DNA of 64,000 nucleotides from Flavimobilis soli (GTDB taxonomy: Bacteria; Actinomycetota; Actinomycetes; Actinomycetales; Cellulomonadaceae), in NCBI RefSeq assembly GCF_002564025.1, contig NZ_PDJH01000001.1:2232001-2296000 (forward strand), in the 5' to 3' direction. A program made the translations under genes and the position numbers. Shown here in pieces: positions 1 through 8,806 of this stretch. Positions within the stretch are counted from its first letter, which is position 1; each line of letters opens with the position of its first letter. The notes below the pieces were generated by a model. It was not told the origin of the DNA. It saw only the letters and a program-made list of their open reading frames with translations, and searched no databases.

Positions 1-69
1 ACCCAGGCGCTCGGCCTCGCCGACGTGCGGGGCAAGGCGCTCGCAGAGCTGCTCGCCGAGCACCTCTGA
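1..69 (+). CDS. C-terminal end of an unidentified protein (partial)
   Basis: Reading frame 1 is open from the window edge to a TGA at 67-69 and gives 22 residues rich in Ala, Leu and Glu, ending in AELLAEHL. Codon use (G/C third positions) fits a real gene end. Too little is present to assign a family. The next gene starts about 110 bases later behind its own promoter-like TAGCAT box (109-114), so the two need not form an operon. Confidence 0.5.
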   Translation, partial: TQALGLADVRGKALAELLAEHL

Positions 70-177
70 GGGCCCGTCTTCATCCTTCCCGAGCAAGGGC
101 TTTCCTCGTAGCATGGGCGCGAGCGACCAGTCCGGGGGGACGCGCGCGGCGCTCGAGGACAGTTCGGGGGAAGTGCC

Positions 178-1914
178 TTGCCCATCTATGAGATCGACTC
201 GGACCGGGTCGTGCCCGTGCCGTCGATGCAGCCCGCGCCCGTGGCGTTCCTGCCCGAGGCGCGCAGCGTCGTCGAGCACCACCTCGACGCGCTCCTCGGC
301 GAGCCCGTCATGCCCGTGCACCACGCGCAGCCTGGCGAGGACGCCCCGTACCTGACGGCGCTCGACGCGCACGGCGCGGTCGTGGCCGTCGAGCTCGTCG
401 GCATGCTCGACGACGCCGCGCTCGTCGCGGCGCTCGGCCGCGCGGGCCGCGCCGGCCGTCAGTCCCGCGGCGAGCTCGTCGCAGGCTACGACCGTGGCGC
501 CGAGGCGTTCGGCACCGACCACGCGATGTTCCTCGCGCGTGTCCCGACGCTCGGCGCGACGCAGCCGCACGTCCGCACGGGCGGCGTCCGCCTCGTGCTC
601 GTGTGCGCCTCCGCGGCCCTGACGACGGTCGACGCGCTCGACTTCCTCCGCCAGCCCGGCATGCAGGTCGACGTCTTCCGCCTCGGCGTCGTCCGCGCGC
701 CCGACGGGCGCCGCTACGTCGACGTGTCCCCGCTCGGCGACAGCGCCCGCGGCCCGCGCGGCATGGAGTCGATGCCGTCCGCGGCATCCGCCACCTCGTC
801 GCCGTCCGCGCGCACCGCGCACGCCTCGGCGCAGCCCGACGCCGCCCGACCTGCCGCGACGCAGGCAGGGGCGGCGACGTCGGCACCTTCTGGCGGCCAG
901 GCACCGGGCCCGCGGCCGGTCCCGCCCGCGGGGGCCCCCGCGCCGCTCGCACCCGCGGCGGTGCACGCCCCTGCCGCCGTCGCTCCCGCTGGCCCGTACG
1001 CGCCCATCGCTGGTGGCGCGGCCGCCGCGCACGTACCCGGCGCGGGCGCTGCCGCCGCGCACGTACCCGGCGCTGGTGGTGCTGCCGCCGTCGCGCACGC
1101 GCCGCTCGCCCCCGCACCTGCCGTCCCCGCCGCGAAGCCGCACCAGCACGCAGCGACCAGCGCCGCGGCCGGCTACGCCGCCGCGATGGCGCACGCGCCG
1201 GCGAGCGTCGGCCTGGCCCCGGCCCTCGCGCCCGGCTCGGCGATCGAGGTCGACCCGCTCCCCGTCGCCGCGGAGGCGACTGAGCAAGAGATCGTCGGCG
1301 GCCAGGTCGCGGACCTGGGCGCCTCGAGCGCCGCAGTCGTCACGCCGACCGCCCGCGCCAAGCGCACCGTCACGTTCGGCTCGGCCGGCCCGGTCGCCTC
1401 GACCACGCCGCGCCTCGGCGGCCCCGCGCCGTCGATCACCGGTGCGGCGACGCACCCGGCCGCGTTCGCGGGCGCGCGCTCGCGCGCACGGCTCGCGTCG
1501 GTCGAGGAGACGTCGATCGACACCAACCCGAACGACCTCTCCACCCTGCGCGAGTCCTCGCGCAGCTACGCGGCCGCCATGTCGTACGGCGACGTCACCG
1601 AGCCCGTGCCACCGCCGCGCAGCCCGCGTCAGCCGGTACCCCAGGGGTGGCGCGACGCGGCGCTCAAGCAGCTCGCGAGCCGGCTCGGCGAGCCGACACC
1701 GCTGCTCTGGGTCCGCCACCGCCGCAACGAGCGCTTCGAGGTGACGCTCCACCCGGACGGCGTGATCGAGCTGCCCGACGGCCGCCGCTTCATGTCGCCG
1801 GACGTCGCCGCGACGATCGTGTCCGGTGCCGAGCACACGGTCGACGGCTGGGGCGCGTGGCGTGTCGGCGAGGAGACCGGTCCGACGCTGCGCGACCTGC
1901 GCGCGAACGGCTGA
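178..1914 (+). CDS. RAMA-domain protein with Ala/Pro-rich linker, unknown function
   Basis: The protein is 578 residues if the TTG at 178 is the start (GGGGGAAG lies just upstream). Three zones are visible. Residues about 1-200 form a compact domain with a short hydrophobic strand pattern (ALDAHGAVVAVELVG, then an Ala-rich helix) that resembles nuclease-like folds seen beside restriction functions; I see no complete D-ExK triad. Residues about 200-480 are a low-complexity Ala/Pro/Gly linker with internal repeats (AAAHVPGAG twice). The last 90 residues carry FEVTLHPDGVIELPDGRRF, then SPDVAATIVSG and DGWGAWRV. This pattern matches the RAMA domain (restriction enzyme and adenine methylase associated). 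A role in sensing or processing modified DNA is inference. No methylase or restriction gene is nearby. Confidence 0.6.
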   Translation: MPIYEIDSDRVVPVPSMQPAPVAFLPEARSVVEHHLDALLGEPVMPVHHAQPGEDAPYLTALDAHGAVVAVELVGMLDDAALVAALGRAGRAGRQSRGELVAGYDRGAEAFGTDHAMFLARVPTLGATQPHVRTGGVRLVLVCASAALTTVDALDFLRQPGMQVDVFRLGVVRAPDGRRYVDVSPLGDSARGPRGMESMPSAASATSSPSARTAHASAQPDAARPAATQAGAATSAPSGGQAPGPRPVPPAGAPAPLAPAAVHAPAAVAPAGPYAPIAGGAAAAHVPGAGAAAAHVPGAGGAAAVAHAPLAPAPAVPAAKPHQHAATSAAAGYAAAMAHAPASVGLAPALAPGSAIEVDPLPVAAEATEQEIVGGQVADLGASSAAVVTPTARAKRTVTFGSAGPVASTTPRLGGPAPSITGAATHPAAFAGARSRARLASVEETSIDTNPNDLSTLRESSRSYAAAMSYGDVTEPVPPPRSPRQPVPQGWRDAALKQLASRLGEPTPLLWVRHRRNERFEVTLHPDGVIELPDGRRFMSPDVAATIVSGAEHTVDGWGAWRVGEETGPTLRDLRANG

Positions 1915-1922
1915 TCAGCCGC

Positions 1923-2906
1923 TCACTGCCAGCCGTACGCGACGACCCAGCGCGTGATCTGCTCGTAGAACACGGCCCGCGGGCCGGGGCGCGACAGCGC
2001 GAGGTCGTGGATCCCGCCGGGTACCCGCACGAGGGTCACGACGTTGCCCAGGTTGGGCACGCGCCGGGCGATCGCCTCGACGTCGAGCACCGCGTCCGCC
2101 TCGCGCATGTCCTCGCTCCAGCGGGGGCTGATCGCGGACCGCCCCGACAGGAGGGTCAGCACGGGCACGTCGAGGTTCAGCCCGCGCGCGACGGCCGCGT
2201 GTCCCGCGAGGATCGCGTTGAGCCAGCCGGCGCGCACGGGGAACGACGGCGTCGGCCGCCAGCGCGGGTCCGTGTCCCACTCGCCGCCCGAGGCACGGTC
2301 GACCGTCCGCGAGTAGAAGCCCGGGTCGATGTTCGGGAGCGCCGTGCGCGGCTGGAAGCGTGCGAGCTGCGCGATCGCCGGCGCGGACACGGTGCGTGCG
2401 ACCGACGAGCCCTGCAGCTCGAGCCAGGGCGAGTTGAGCACGAGCCCGGAGACGACGCCCGGGTGGCGGTCCGCCCACAGTGCGGCGGTCAGGCCGCCCG
2501 TCGAGTGCGCCATGAGCAGGAGCGACGCGTGCGACCCGAGCTCGGCGCGGATCACGTCGAGCGCGGCCGCGATGTCCTCGTCGTACGTCGTGAGGTCCTC
2601 GACGTAGCCGGGGGTCTGGTGCGCGCGCATCGAGCGGCCGTACTTGCGCAGGTCGAGCGCGTAGAACGCGACGCCCTGGGCGTGCCAGTAGGCGGCGAGC
2701 TCGGTGTGGAAGAAGTAGTCCGACCAGCCGTGCAGGTAGAGCACGGCACGCGCGGGGCGCGGGAACGGGTCGGGCTCGGGCGCGAACCGCACGAGGGTCG
2801 CGACGACGTCGCCCTCGTCGTCGGCGGCCAGGTCGAGGTCGAGAGCCCGGAAGTCAGGGCCGAGGACGTCCTGCCGCCACCCGGGCGGGTAGCGGCGCGG
2901 GCTCAC
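1923..2906 (-). CDS. Alpha/beta hydrolase (serine esterase/lysophospholipase-like)
   Basis: A 327-residue protein starting at a GTG that overlaps the stop of the upstream oxidoreductase by 4 bases, so the pair is probably co-translated. It has the alpha/beta hydrolase layout: an oxyanion-loop strand LYLHGWSDYFF near residue 60, the nucleophile elbow AHSTGG (Ser) near residue 135, and a late GGIHDLALSRPG segment supplying the catalytic His. A WS-ED motif before it may contain the acid residue. The closest general match is the monoacylglycerol lipase / serine aminopeptidase S33 type. No signal peptide is seen, so it should be cytoplasmic. The substrate is unknown. Confidence 0.8.
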   Translation of the reverse strand: MSPRRYPPGWRQDVLGPDFRALDLDLAADDEGDVVATLVRFAPEPDPFPRPARAVLYLHGWSDYFFHTELAAYWHAQGVAFYALDLRKYGRSMRAHQTPGYVEDLTTYDEDIAAALDVIRAELGSHASLLLMAHSTGGLTAALWADRHPGVVSGLVLNSPWLELQGSSVARTVSAPAIAQLARFQPRTALPNIDPGFYSRTVDRASGGEWDTDPRWRPTPSFPVRAGWLNAILAGHAAVARGLNLDVPVLTLLSGRSAISPRWSEDMREADAVLDVEAIARRVPNLGNVVTLVRVPGGIHDLALSRPGPRAVFYEQITRWVVAYGWQ

Positions 2907-3859
2907 GGGAGGACCACGACCTTCCCGAAGTGCGTGCCCTCGGCGAGAAGCTCGATCCCTCGGGCCGTCTCCGCGAGCGGCACCTCGAGCGCGATCGTGG
3001 GGCGCAGGTCGTGCGCACCGAGGAACGCGAGCAGCGCGGCGAGGTCCTCGCGACGGCCCATCGTGACGCCCTGGACGCGGATCTCCTGGAAGAAGATGCG
3101 GGTGAGCTGGGCGGCGTCGGCGTCGCCCGTCGTCGCTCCGGCGACCGCGATCGTGCCGCCGGGGCGCACGCTCGCGGCGGAGTGCGCCCAGGTGGCGCGG
3201 CCGACCGTCTCGACGACGGCGTCGACCTTGCGGGGGAGACGAGCCCCGGGCTCGAGGGTGGTCGCGCCGAGCGCGGCTGCGCGTTCGCGCTTCTCGGCAG
3301 AGCGGCTCGTCGCGAAGACCTCGAGACCCGCAGCGACGCCGAGAGCGATCGCAGCCGACGAGACGCCGCCGCCCGCGCCCTGCACGAGGACGCTGTTGCC
3401 CGGGCGCAGGTCGGCGGCGCGGAAGAGCAACGAGTAGGCGGTGAGCCACGCGGTGGGCAGGCACGCAGCCTCGGCGAACGACAGCGAGGCGGGCTTGTCG
3501 ATCAGGTTCGCGGTCGGGACGGCGACCTGCTCGGCGAGCGTGCCGGGGTACTTCTCGGAGAGGAGCGTGCGGCGCTCGCGCGGGCCGACACCGTGGCCGT
3601 CGGCACCGATGACGCCGTGCACGACGACCTCGCGCCCGTCCGGGGTGACACCTGCGGCGTCGGTCCCGAGGATCATCGGCAGCGCCTCGTCCGGCAGGCC
3701 GACGCCGCGCAGCGACCACAGGTCGTGGTGGTTGAGCGAGGCGGCCCGGACGTCGACGACCGTCCAGCTCTCGCGCGGCTCGGGCGCGGGACGTTCCCCG
3801 ACGACGAGGCCGCTCAGCGGATCGGTGGGGGACGTCGACGCAGCGTAGGCAGCCAGCAT
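2903..3859 (-). CDS. Zinc-binding-type (MDR) alcohol dehydrogenase / quinone oxidoreductase
   Basis: A 318-residue medium-chain dehydrogenase/reductase. The N-terminal GroES-like domain has LNHHDLWSLRGVG and GTDAAGV. The Rossmann domain has VLVQGAGGGVSSAAIALG (AxGGVG-type NADPH loop) at about 150-165, followed by ATSRSAEKRERAAALGA. It lacks the Cys cluster that binds structural zinc, so it is more like quinone reductases than classical alcohol dehydrogenases. The start ATG at 3859 is preceded by TATGTT (aacata at 3866-3871) with a 6-base gap, which suggests a leaderless mRNA. It is transcribed with the downstream alpha/beta hydrolase. Confidence 0.85.
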   Translation of the reverse strand: MLAAYAASTSPTDPLSGLVVGERPAPEPRESWTVVDVRAASLNHHDLWSLRGVGLPDEALPMILGTDAAGVTPDGREVVVHGVIGADGHGVGPRERRTLLSEKYPGTLAEQVAVPTANLIDKPASLSFAEAACLPTAWLTAYSLLFRAADLRPGNSVLVQGAGGGVSSAAIALGVAAGLEVFATSRSAEKRERAAALGATTLEPGARLPRKVDAVVETVGRATWAHSAASVRPGGTIAVAGATTGDADAAQLTRIFFQEIRVQGVTMGRREDLAALLAFLGAHDLRPTIALEVPLAETARGIELLAEGTHFGKVVVLP

Positions 3860-3919
3860 GCCCCTAACATACCGACCTGCTCCGGCCGCGCCAGGGGCTC
3901 GGGGCCGGGCGTGCGCTGG

Positions 3920-4663
3920 TCAGAACAGCGGGAGCATCCGACCGAGGTCGGGGACGCCGGTCGCGGTGTCGCCCGTGCTCAGCGCGCGGGCGAGTGCGTC
4001 GACGTCGTAGGGCTGGCGCCCGCTCGCGAGACGCACCCAGAGCAGCGGCTCGACGACCTCGAGCCGCCAGCCGCCGCGGGTGACGACGATCCTGAGGAGC
4101 TCGTCGGCGACGATGCGGGTCGCCTCGGGGGCGCGGGGGTCCGCCGGGCCGGTCGAGTCGACCGTGCCGTGCAGGGAGGTGACCAGGTCGTCGGCGTGGA
4201 CGACGAGCTCGATGAGCCGGGACACGGCGAGCTCACGCAGCTTGATCGGGGCGCGGCGGGCCTGGACGACGCGGTCGCCGTCGTCGCCGAGCGCCACAAG
4301 GTGGTCGAGGGCGTCGCGGGCCATCTCACGCACGGTGGCCTGCGGCGTCGCGGCGATCTCCTGCGCGAGGTCCTTCGTCGTGTCGGTGATCTCCTGCGCG
4401 CGGCCGGGGTAGGTGCCAAGGTACTCGGCGAGGCTCAGCGGCTTCGTGCCGGGAGGGCACGGCATCGCGGCGGTGACCGCGCTCATCGCGCGGCCGAGGT
4501 GGGCGAGCAGCTCTCCGTTGGTCCAACCCGGCAGGGCACTCGGCTGGTCCGCGGTACCGAGCAGGTCGTCGCCGAGCGGCTCGAGCCACCGCTCGAGGCG
4601 CTCCCACTGGCGGTTGAGGGCTGCGGCGACGTCGGCGAGAGGCGTGGTCATGGCACCGATCAT
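3920..4663 (-). CDS. Maleylpyruvate isomerase-type mycothiol-dependent enzyme family protein
   Basis: Up to 247 residues. The N-terminal four-helix bundle is of the DinB/MDMPI type (NRQWERLERWLEPL, then LPGWTNGELLAHLGRAMSAV with the metal-ligand-like His, and LIELVVHADDLVTSL with the second Glu/His set). The C-terminal segment resembles the small MDMPI C-terminal domain. Known relatives use mycothiol as cofactor, which fits a host that carries mshA (46.4 kb). The start is uncertain: ATG at 4663 or, four codons later, ATG at 4651. The substrate is unknown, and many members are only called TIGR03083-type proteins. Confidence 0.75.
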   Translation of the reverse strand: MIGAMTTPLADVAAALNRQWERLERWLEPLGDDLLGTADQPSALPGWTNGELLAHLGRAMSAVTAAMPCPPGTKPLSLAEYLGTYPGRAQEITDTTKDLAQEIAATPQATVREMARDALDHLVALGDDGDRVVQARRAPIKLRELAVSRLIELVVHADDLVTSLHGTVDSTGPADPRAPEATRIVADELLRIVVTRGGWRLEVVEPLLWVRLASGRQPYDVDALARALSTGDTATGVPDLGRMLPLF

Positions 4664-4728
4664 GCCACCGGACGGGCGTCCTGACCTGGGCAGGTGCCCG
4701 TGTCCCCGTCACCTGCGGGTCCGGTGGC
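4664..4728. repeat. Nested inverted repeat upstream of the MDMPI-family gene
   Basis: GCCACCGGAC at 4664-4673 is the exact reverse complement of GTCCGGTGGC at 4719-4728. Nested inside, CAGGTG (4691-4696) pairs with CACCTG (4710-4715). The element abuts the start codon of the minus-strand gene. It could be an operator or an RNA structure if transcribed. The rest of 4729-4904 shows only the TAGGTT box (4893-4898) of the next gene. Confidence 0.45.
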
Positions 4729-4904
4729 GACGAGGTCATGTGGGACGACGCGTCTCCGGGCACGATCGCTTCTCCGCGGCTGACACGATCGGCAACCGGC
4801 TCGAGCTCCTCGAGGCACGCGCCTGGGCCGACCTCGCGCCTCCCGCGCCGTCGACCCGGCCCAGGACCGTGGTCGCCGCGTCGTCGCGGACCTAGGTTGG
4901 GCTC

Positions 4905-5915
4905 ATGAGAACGGTCGCGCGCCGGGTCCTCGTCGTGGTGCTCGTGGCCGCGGCGGTCCTCGGGGTGCCGGGCACTCTCGCGGCAGGATGGGCGCACCGC
5001 GTCGTGGGCGACCCGGACTCGTACGCGTCGGCGATGTCGCAGATCGCCGATGACGACGAGCTGCGTTCGGTCGCGTCAGCCGAGGTGAGCGGCAGGCTCC
5101 TCGACGCCGTCGACGTCGAGTCGGTCGTACGGCGGTCGCTCGACGCGACGCTCGGCCCGGCGAGGGACGGCGACCGGGTGCGCGAGGCCCTCGTCGCGAC
5201 GTCGACGTCGTTCTTGCAGGCGACTGTGCGCGACGGCGTCGAGAGCGCGGTCGGCTCGAGCGCGGCGTCGGCGACGTGGGACCGGGCGAACCGCGCGATG
5301 CACGCCGGGCTGCGCTGGGTGCTGACGACCGGTGCGCCCTCGTCGGCGGGCGGCGCGGGCGTCGCCGGGGTGTCGGCGACGGGGGAGGTTCTCCTCGACC
5401 TGGGCGCGGTCGCCGACCAGGTCGTGGCACGCCTCGAGGCGGAGCGGCTCCCTGTGCCGGACGCGCTCAGGAGCGTGGACCTCACGGTCGTCGTGCTGGA
5501 CCGGGAGGAGGTCGCTCAGGTCAGGACGGCGTACCGGTGGGCGGAGGTGGCGCGGCTGTGGGGCTGGTTCGCCGTCGTGCTCGCAGCCGCGGTTGCCCTG
5601 GCCCTGTCGAGACGGCGGGGCGCTGTGGGCGTGGTCCTCGGCGGGGGCGTCGTCCTGGCGTGCGCGACCGCCCGTGCGCTCGCGGGGACGGTCCCGGCAG
5701 TGCTGCAGCGCAGTGTGGACGCCCCCGAGAGCCTCGGAGGGCTCGTCGTCGCCCGAGGCGGCGAGGTGCTCGCGGACAGCCTGCGCGGGGCCCTCGTCCC
5801 GGGACTCTGGGGCGGTGGTGCCGCCCTGCTCGCCGCGGCCTGCGTCGTTGCGCTCGGCCGTGCGCCGTGGTCGCTCAGCGGCCGCGGACGGCCTCGGTCG
5901 CGAGGAACTCGGTGA
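4905..5915 (+). CDS. Putative integral membrane protein of unknown function
   Basis: 336 residues. An N-terminal hydrophobic segment (VLVVVLVAAAVLGVPGTLAAG) anchors it. A soluble domain of about 180 residues follows, with an acidic SQIADDDELRSVASAEVSGRLLD start, then three hydrophobic segments near residues 217-240, 248-265 and 300-320. The arrangement resembles uncharacterised actinobacterial membrane proteins with an exported helical domain; I do not recognise a named family. TAGGTT at 4893-4898 lies 6 bases before the ATG, so the mRNA is probably leaderless. Its last 41 bases overlap the end of the convergent metX gene. Confidence 0.7.
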   Translation: MRTVARRVLVVVLVAAAVLGVPGTLAAGWAHRVVGDPDSYASAMSQIADDDELRSVASAEVSGRLLDAVDVESVVRRSLDATLGPARDGDRVREALVATSTSFLQATVRDGVESAVGSSAASATWDRANRAMHAGLRWVLTTGAPSSAGGAGVAGVSATGEVLLDLGAVADQVVARLEAERLPVPDALRSVDLTVVVLDREEVAQVRTAYRWAEVARLWGWFAVVLAAAVALALSRRRGAVGVVLGGGVVLACATARALAGTVPAVLQRSVDAPESLGGLVVARGGEVLADSLRGALVPGLWGGGAALLAAACVVALGRAPWSLSGRGRPRSRGTR

Positions 5916-7146
5916 CGATCGGCCCGAGCTGGTCGAACTCGATGAGGAACCCGTCGTGCCCGTGCTCGGAGCGCAGGACGCGCAGGGGCGCGGCCGCCGG
6001 AAGGTGCCGGGCGAGGCGCGCGCAGTCGGCCGGCAGGAACAGCCGGTCCGAGTCGACGGCGACGACGAGCGCGCGCGCCTTGACGAGCGAGAGCGCGTGC
6101 TCGACGCCGCCCCGGTCGCGGCCGAGGTCGTGCGTGAGCATCGACTGCGTGAGCGCGAGATAGCTGTTCGCGTCGAAGCGCAGCGCGAGCTTGTGCGCGT
6201 GGTGGTCGAGGTAGGACTGCACGGCGTAGCGGCCGCCGCGCAGCGGGTCCTCGCCGCCCTGGGGGATGCGGCCGAAGCGCTGGTCGAGCTCGACGGCGCT
6301 GCGGTACGTCGCGTGGGCGATCTGCCTCGCGATGCCGAGGCCGACGTGCGGGCCCTCGCCGTCGGGCGCGTCGTAGTAGTCGCCGCCGCGGAAGCCGGGG
6401 TCGGCGAGGATCGCGGCGATCTGGGGGTGCGCCCAGGCGATCTGGTCGCCGGTCGTCTGCGCGCCGGACGCGATGACGCCGATCGCCGCGACGTCGATGC
6501 CGTGCTCCGGGCCGAGGAGCGCCCACTCGAGCACACGGAGCCCGCCCATGGACGCGCCGACGACGAACCGCCACGAGCGGACGCCGAGCGCCTCGGCGAG
6601 GCGGATCTCGGCGGCGACCTGGTCGCGGACCGTGACGTCGGGGAACCGGCTGCCCCACGGGCGACCGTCGGGGGCGTCGGACGCCGGGCCGGTCGAGCCC
6701 TGGCAGCCGCCGACGACGTTCGGGGCGACGACGAAGTACTTGTCCGTGTCGATCGGGGCGCCGGGCCCGATCATGTCCTGCCACCACCCGGGGCTGCGGT
6801 GGCCGGGGCCTGCGGGCCCGCTCACGTGCGAGTCGCCGGTGAGGGCGTGCAGGACGAGGATCGCGTTCGAGGCGTCGGCGTCGAGCTCGCCCCACGTCTC
6901 GTAGGCGACGGTCACGTCGGGGAGGAGCTGGCCGGACTCGAGGTCGAGGTCGCCGACGTCGACGAACTTGCGGTCGCCCGGCTCGTCGCCGGGGCGCCAG
7001 GCGCCGGTCGCGGGCACGGGCGCCGTCGGGAGCGGGGTGCGGGGCGGGAACGCGGCGAGGCGCTGCGGCGCGCCCGCGAAGGCGGGGGCTCCTCGACGCG
7101 CGGACGAGCGGGGCCCGGGGCGCGCCGACGCGTCGTCGGTCCTCAT
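5875..7146 (-). CDS. metX: Homoserine O-acetyltransferase (MetX)
   Basis: A 423-residue alpha/beta-hydrolase-fold acyltransferase that activates homoserine for methionine synthesis in the cytoplasm. Family landmarks are AYETWGELDADASNAILVLHALTGDSHV, PNVVGGCQGSTGP, the nucleophile elbow GASMGGLRVLEWA (catalytic Ser), a late VAVDSDRLF aspartate and EHGHDGFL (catalytic His). The first 60 residues are a Pro/Ala-rich extension not needed for the fold. The start ATG (7146) is chosen because TAGATT (aatcta, 7155-7160) lies 8 bases upstream. It follows metY on the same strand; a hairpin separates them. Acetyl rather than succinyl as donor is inferred from the lineage. Confidence 0.95.
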   Translation of the reverse strand: MRTDDASARPGPRSSARRGAPAFAGAPQRLAAFPPRTPLPTAPVPATGAWRPGDEPGDRKFVDVGDLDLESGQLLPDVTVAYETWGELDADASNAILVLHALTGDSHVSGPAGPGHRSPGWWQDMIGPGAPIDTDKYFVVAPNVVGGCQGSTGPASDAPDGRPWGSRFPDVTVRDQVAAEIRLAEALGVRSWRFVVGASMGGLRVLEWALLGPEHGIDVAAIGVIASGAQTTGDQIAWAHPQIAAILADPGFRGGDYYDAPDGEGPHVGLGIARQIAHATYRSAVELDQRFGRIPQGGEDPLRGGRYAVQSYLDHHAHKLALRFDANSYLALTQSMLTHDLGRDRGGVEHALSLVKARALVVAVDSDRLFLPADCARLARHLPAAAPLRVLRSEHGHDGFLIEFDQLGPIVTEFLATEAVRGR

Positions 7147-7202
7147 GTCACGGGAATCTAGGGCCGGTGCGGCGCCGGGGCACGGCGTGTCCACGCTGTG
7201 AG

Positions 7203-7229
7203 CCTCGCGTCCGGACTGCGGACGCGAGG
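7203..7229 (-). terminator. Hairpin between metY and metX
   Basis: CCTCGCGTCCG (7203-7213) pairs with CGGACGCGAGG (7219-7229) around a 5-base loop, about 45 bases after the metY stop. There is no U-tract. With a separate box before metX, it probably ends or attenuates metY transcription. Confidence 0.55.
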
Positions 7230-7274
7230 TCGAGGGCGGGGAGACGGCGGCACGCGGCGCCGCACCGGGACACA

Positions 7275-8612
7275 TCAGGCGCCCTGCTCGATCGCGGCCT
7301 TGGCTGCGGTGAAGCCGGCGTCGAGGTCCGCGAGGATGTCGGCGATGTTCTCGAGGCCGACGCTCAGGCGGACGAGGCCCGGAGTGACGCCCGAGTACGC
7401 CTGCTGCTCGGGGGTGAGCTGCGAGTGCGTCGTCGACGCGGGGTGGATGACGAGCGAGCGCACGTCCCCGATGTTGGCGAGGTTCGAGTGCAGGCTCAGG
7501 CCGTCGACGAACGCCTTGCCGGCCTCGGCGCCACCGTCGAGCTCGAACGCGAGGACCGCGCCCGCGCCGCGCGGCAGGTACTTCTGCGCGTTCGCGTACC
7601 ACTCGCTCGACGGCAGGCCGGCGTAGTGGACCTTGCGGACCTCGTCGCGCGCCTCAAGGTACTCGGCGACCTTCTGCGCGTTCTCGACGTGACGCTCGAC
7701 GCGCAGCGAGAGGGTCTCGATGCCCTGCGCGATGAGGAACGCGTTGAACGGGCTGATCGCGGAGCCCAGGTCGCGCAGGAGCTGGACGCGCGCCTTGAGG
7801 ATGAACGAGAGGTTCGCGCCGAACGCCGAGCCGACGCCGAGGTCACGCGCGTAGACGAGGCCGTGGTAGCTGTCGTCCGGCGTGTTGTAGTTCGGGAAAC
7901 GCTCGGGGTGCTGGGCGTAGTCGAACGAGCCGCCGTCGACGATGACGCCGCCGATCGCGGTGCCGTGGCCGCCGAGGAACTTCGTCGCCGAGTGGACGAC
8001 GACGTCCGCGCCCCACTGCAGCGGGTTGAGCAGGTAGGGGGTCGCGACGGTGTTGTCGACGACGAGCGGCACGCCGACCTCGTGCGCGATGCCCGCGACG
8101 GTCTCGATGTCGAGGACGTCGGAGCGCGGGTTCGGGATCGTCTCGGCGAAGAACAGCTTGGTGTTCGGGCGGACCGCGTCGCGCCACGCCTGCGGGTCGT
8201 GCGGGTCGGAGACGAAGGTCGTCTCGATGCCGATCTTCTTGAGCGTGTAGTGCAGCAGGTTGTACGTCCCGCCGTAGAGCGACGGGCTCGCGACGACGTG
8301 GTCGCCGGCCTCGGCGATGTTGAGGATCGCGAGGTGCGCGGCCGCCTGGCCGGACGACAGGAGGAGCGCGCCGACACCGCCCTCGAGCGAGGCGATGCGG
8401 TCCTCGACCGCGGTCTGGGTCGGGTTGCCGATGCGGGTGTAGATCGGGCCGAGGTCGGAGAGCGCGAAGCGCGCGGCGGCGGTGTCGGCGTCGGGGAAGA
8501 CGAACGAGGTCGTCTGGTAGATCGGCAGGGCGCGGGCGCCGGTGGTCGGGTCGGGCGTCTGGCCGGCGTGGATCTGGCGGGTCTCGAACGACCAGCTGGC
8601 GGGGTTGCTCAT
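7275..8612 (-). CDS. metY: O-acetylhomoserine sulfhydrylase (bifunctional aminocarboxypropyltransferase/cysteine synthase)
   Basis: A 445-residue fold-type I PLP enzyme of the Cys/Met metabolism family. It makes homocysteine from O-acetylhomoserine and sulfide (direct sulfhydrylation). Visible motifs are ETRQIHAGQTPDPTTGARALPIYQTTSF, YTRIGNPTQTAVEDRIASLEGG, SSGQAA, SLYGGTYNLLHYTL, the PLP-lysine stretch VVHSATKFLGGHG, and NIGDVRSLVIHPASTTHSQL. This set is typical of MetY rather than MetB or MetC. The ATG at 8612 follows a GGAG ribosome site. Upstream on the same strand lie a 7-residue leader ORF (8807-8830), a potential attenuator stem and a long palindrome, so regulation by sulfur amino acids is likely. 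Confidence 0.95.
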   Translation of the reverse strand: MSNPASWSFETRQIHAGQTPDPTTGARALPIYQTTSFVFPDADTAAARFALSDLGPIYTRIGNPTQTAVEDRIASLEGGVGALLLSSGQAAAHLAILNIAEAGDHVVASPSLYGGTYNLLHYTLKKIGIETTFVSDPHDPQAWRDAVRPNTKLFFAETIPNPRSDVLDIETVAGIAHEVGVPLVVDNTVATPYLLNPLQWGADVVVHSATKFLGGHGTAIGGVIVDGGSFDYAQHPERFPNYNTPDDSYHGLVYARDLGVGSAFGANLSFILKARVQLLRDLGSAISPFNAFLIAQGIETLSLRVERHVENAQKVAEYLEARDEVRKVHYAGLPSSEWYANAQKYLPRGAGAVLAFELDGGAEAGKAFVDGLSLHSNLANIGDVRSLVIHPASTTHSQLTPEQQAYSGVTPGLVRLSVGLENIADILADLDAGFTAAKAAIEQGA

Positions 8613-8806
8613 GGGTGGCTCCTGGACTGTTGTGGCGGGGTCCTGCGGAGCGGCGGCCTGGGCTCGGCGCGTCGGGTGCTGTGAGCCAGGTGCGTCCACC
8701 GCTCGTGAGGAAGGGGGAGTGGTCCGCACCTGCGCGTCGCCACGGTGGCGGGAGGGCGTCGGCGACGACGGCTCCGGCCAGTCCGGGCATGCGGATGTGC
8801 GGCTGG

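Noticed and set aside
113..355. 80-codon frame starting at ATG 113
   Set aside because: Its product is Ser/Arg/Pro-rich shadow sequence of the overlapping RAMA protein gene and lacks a ribosome site.
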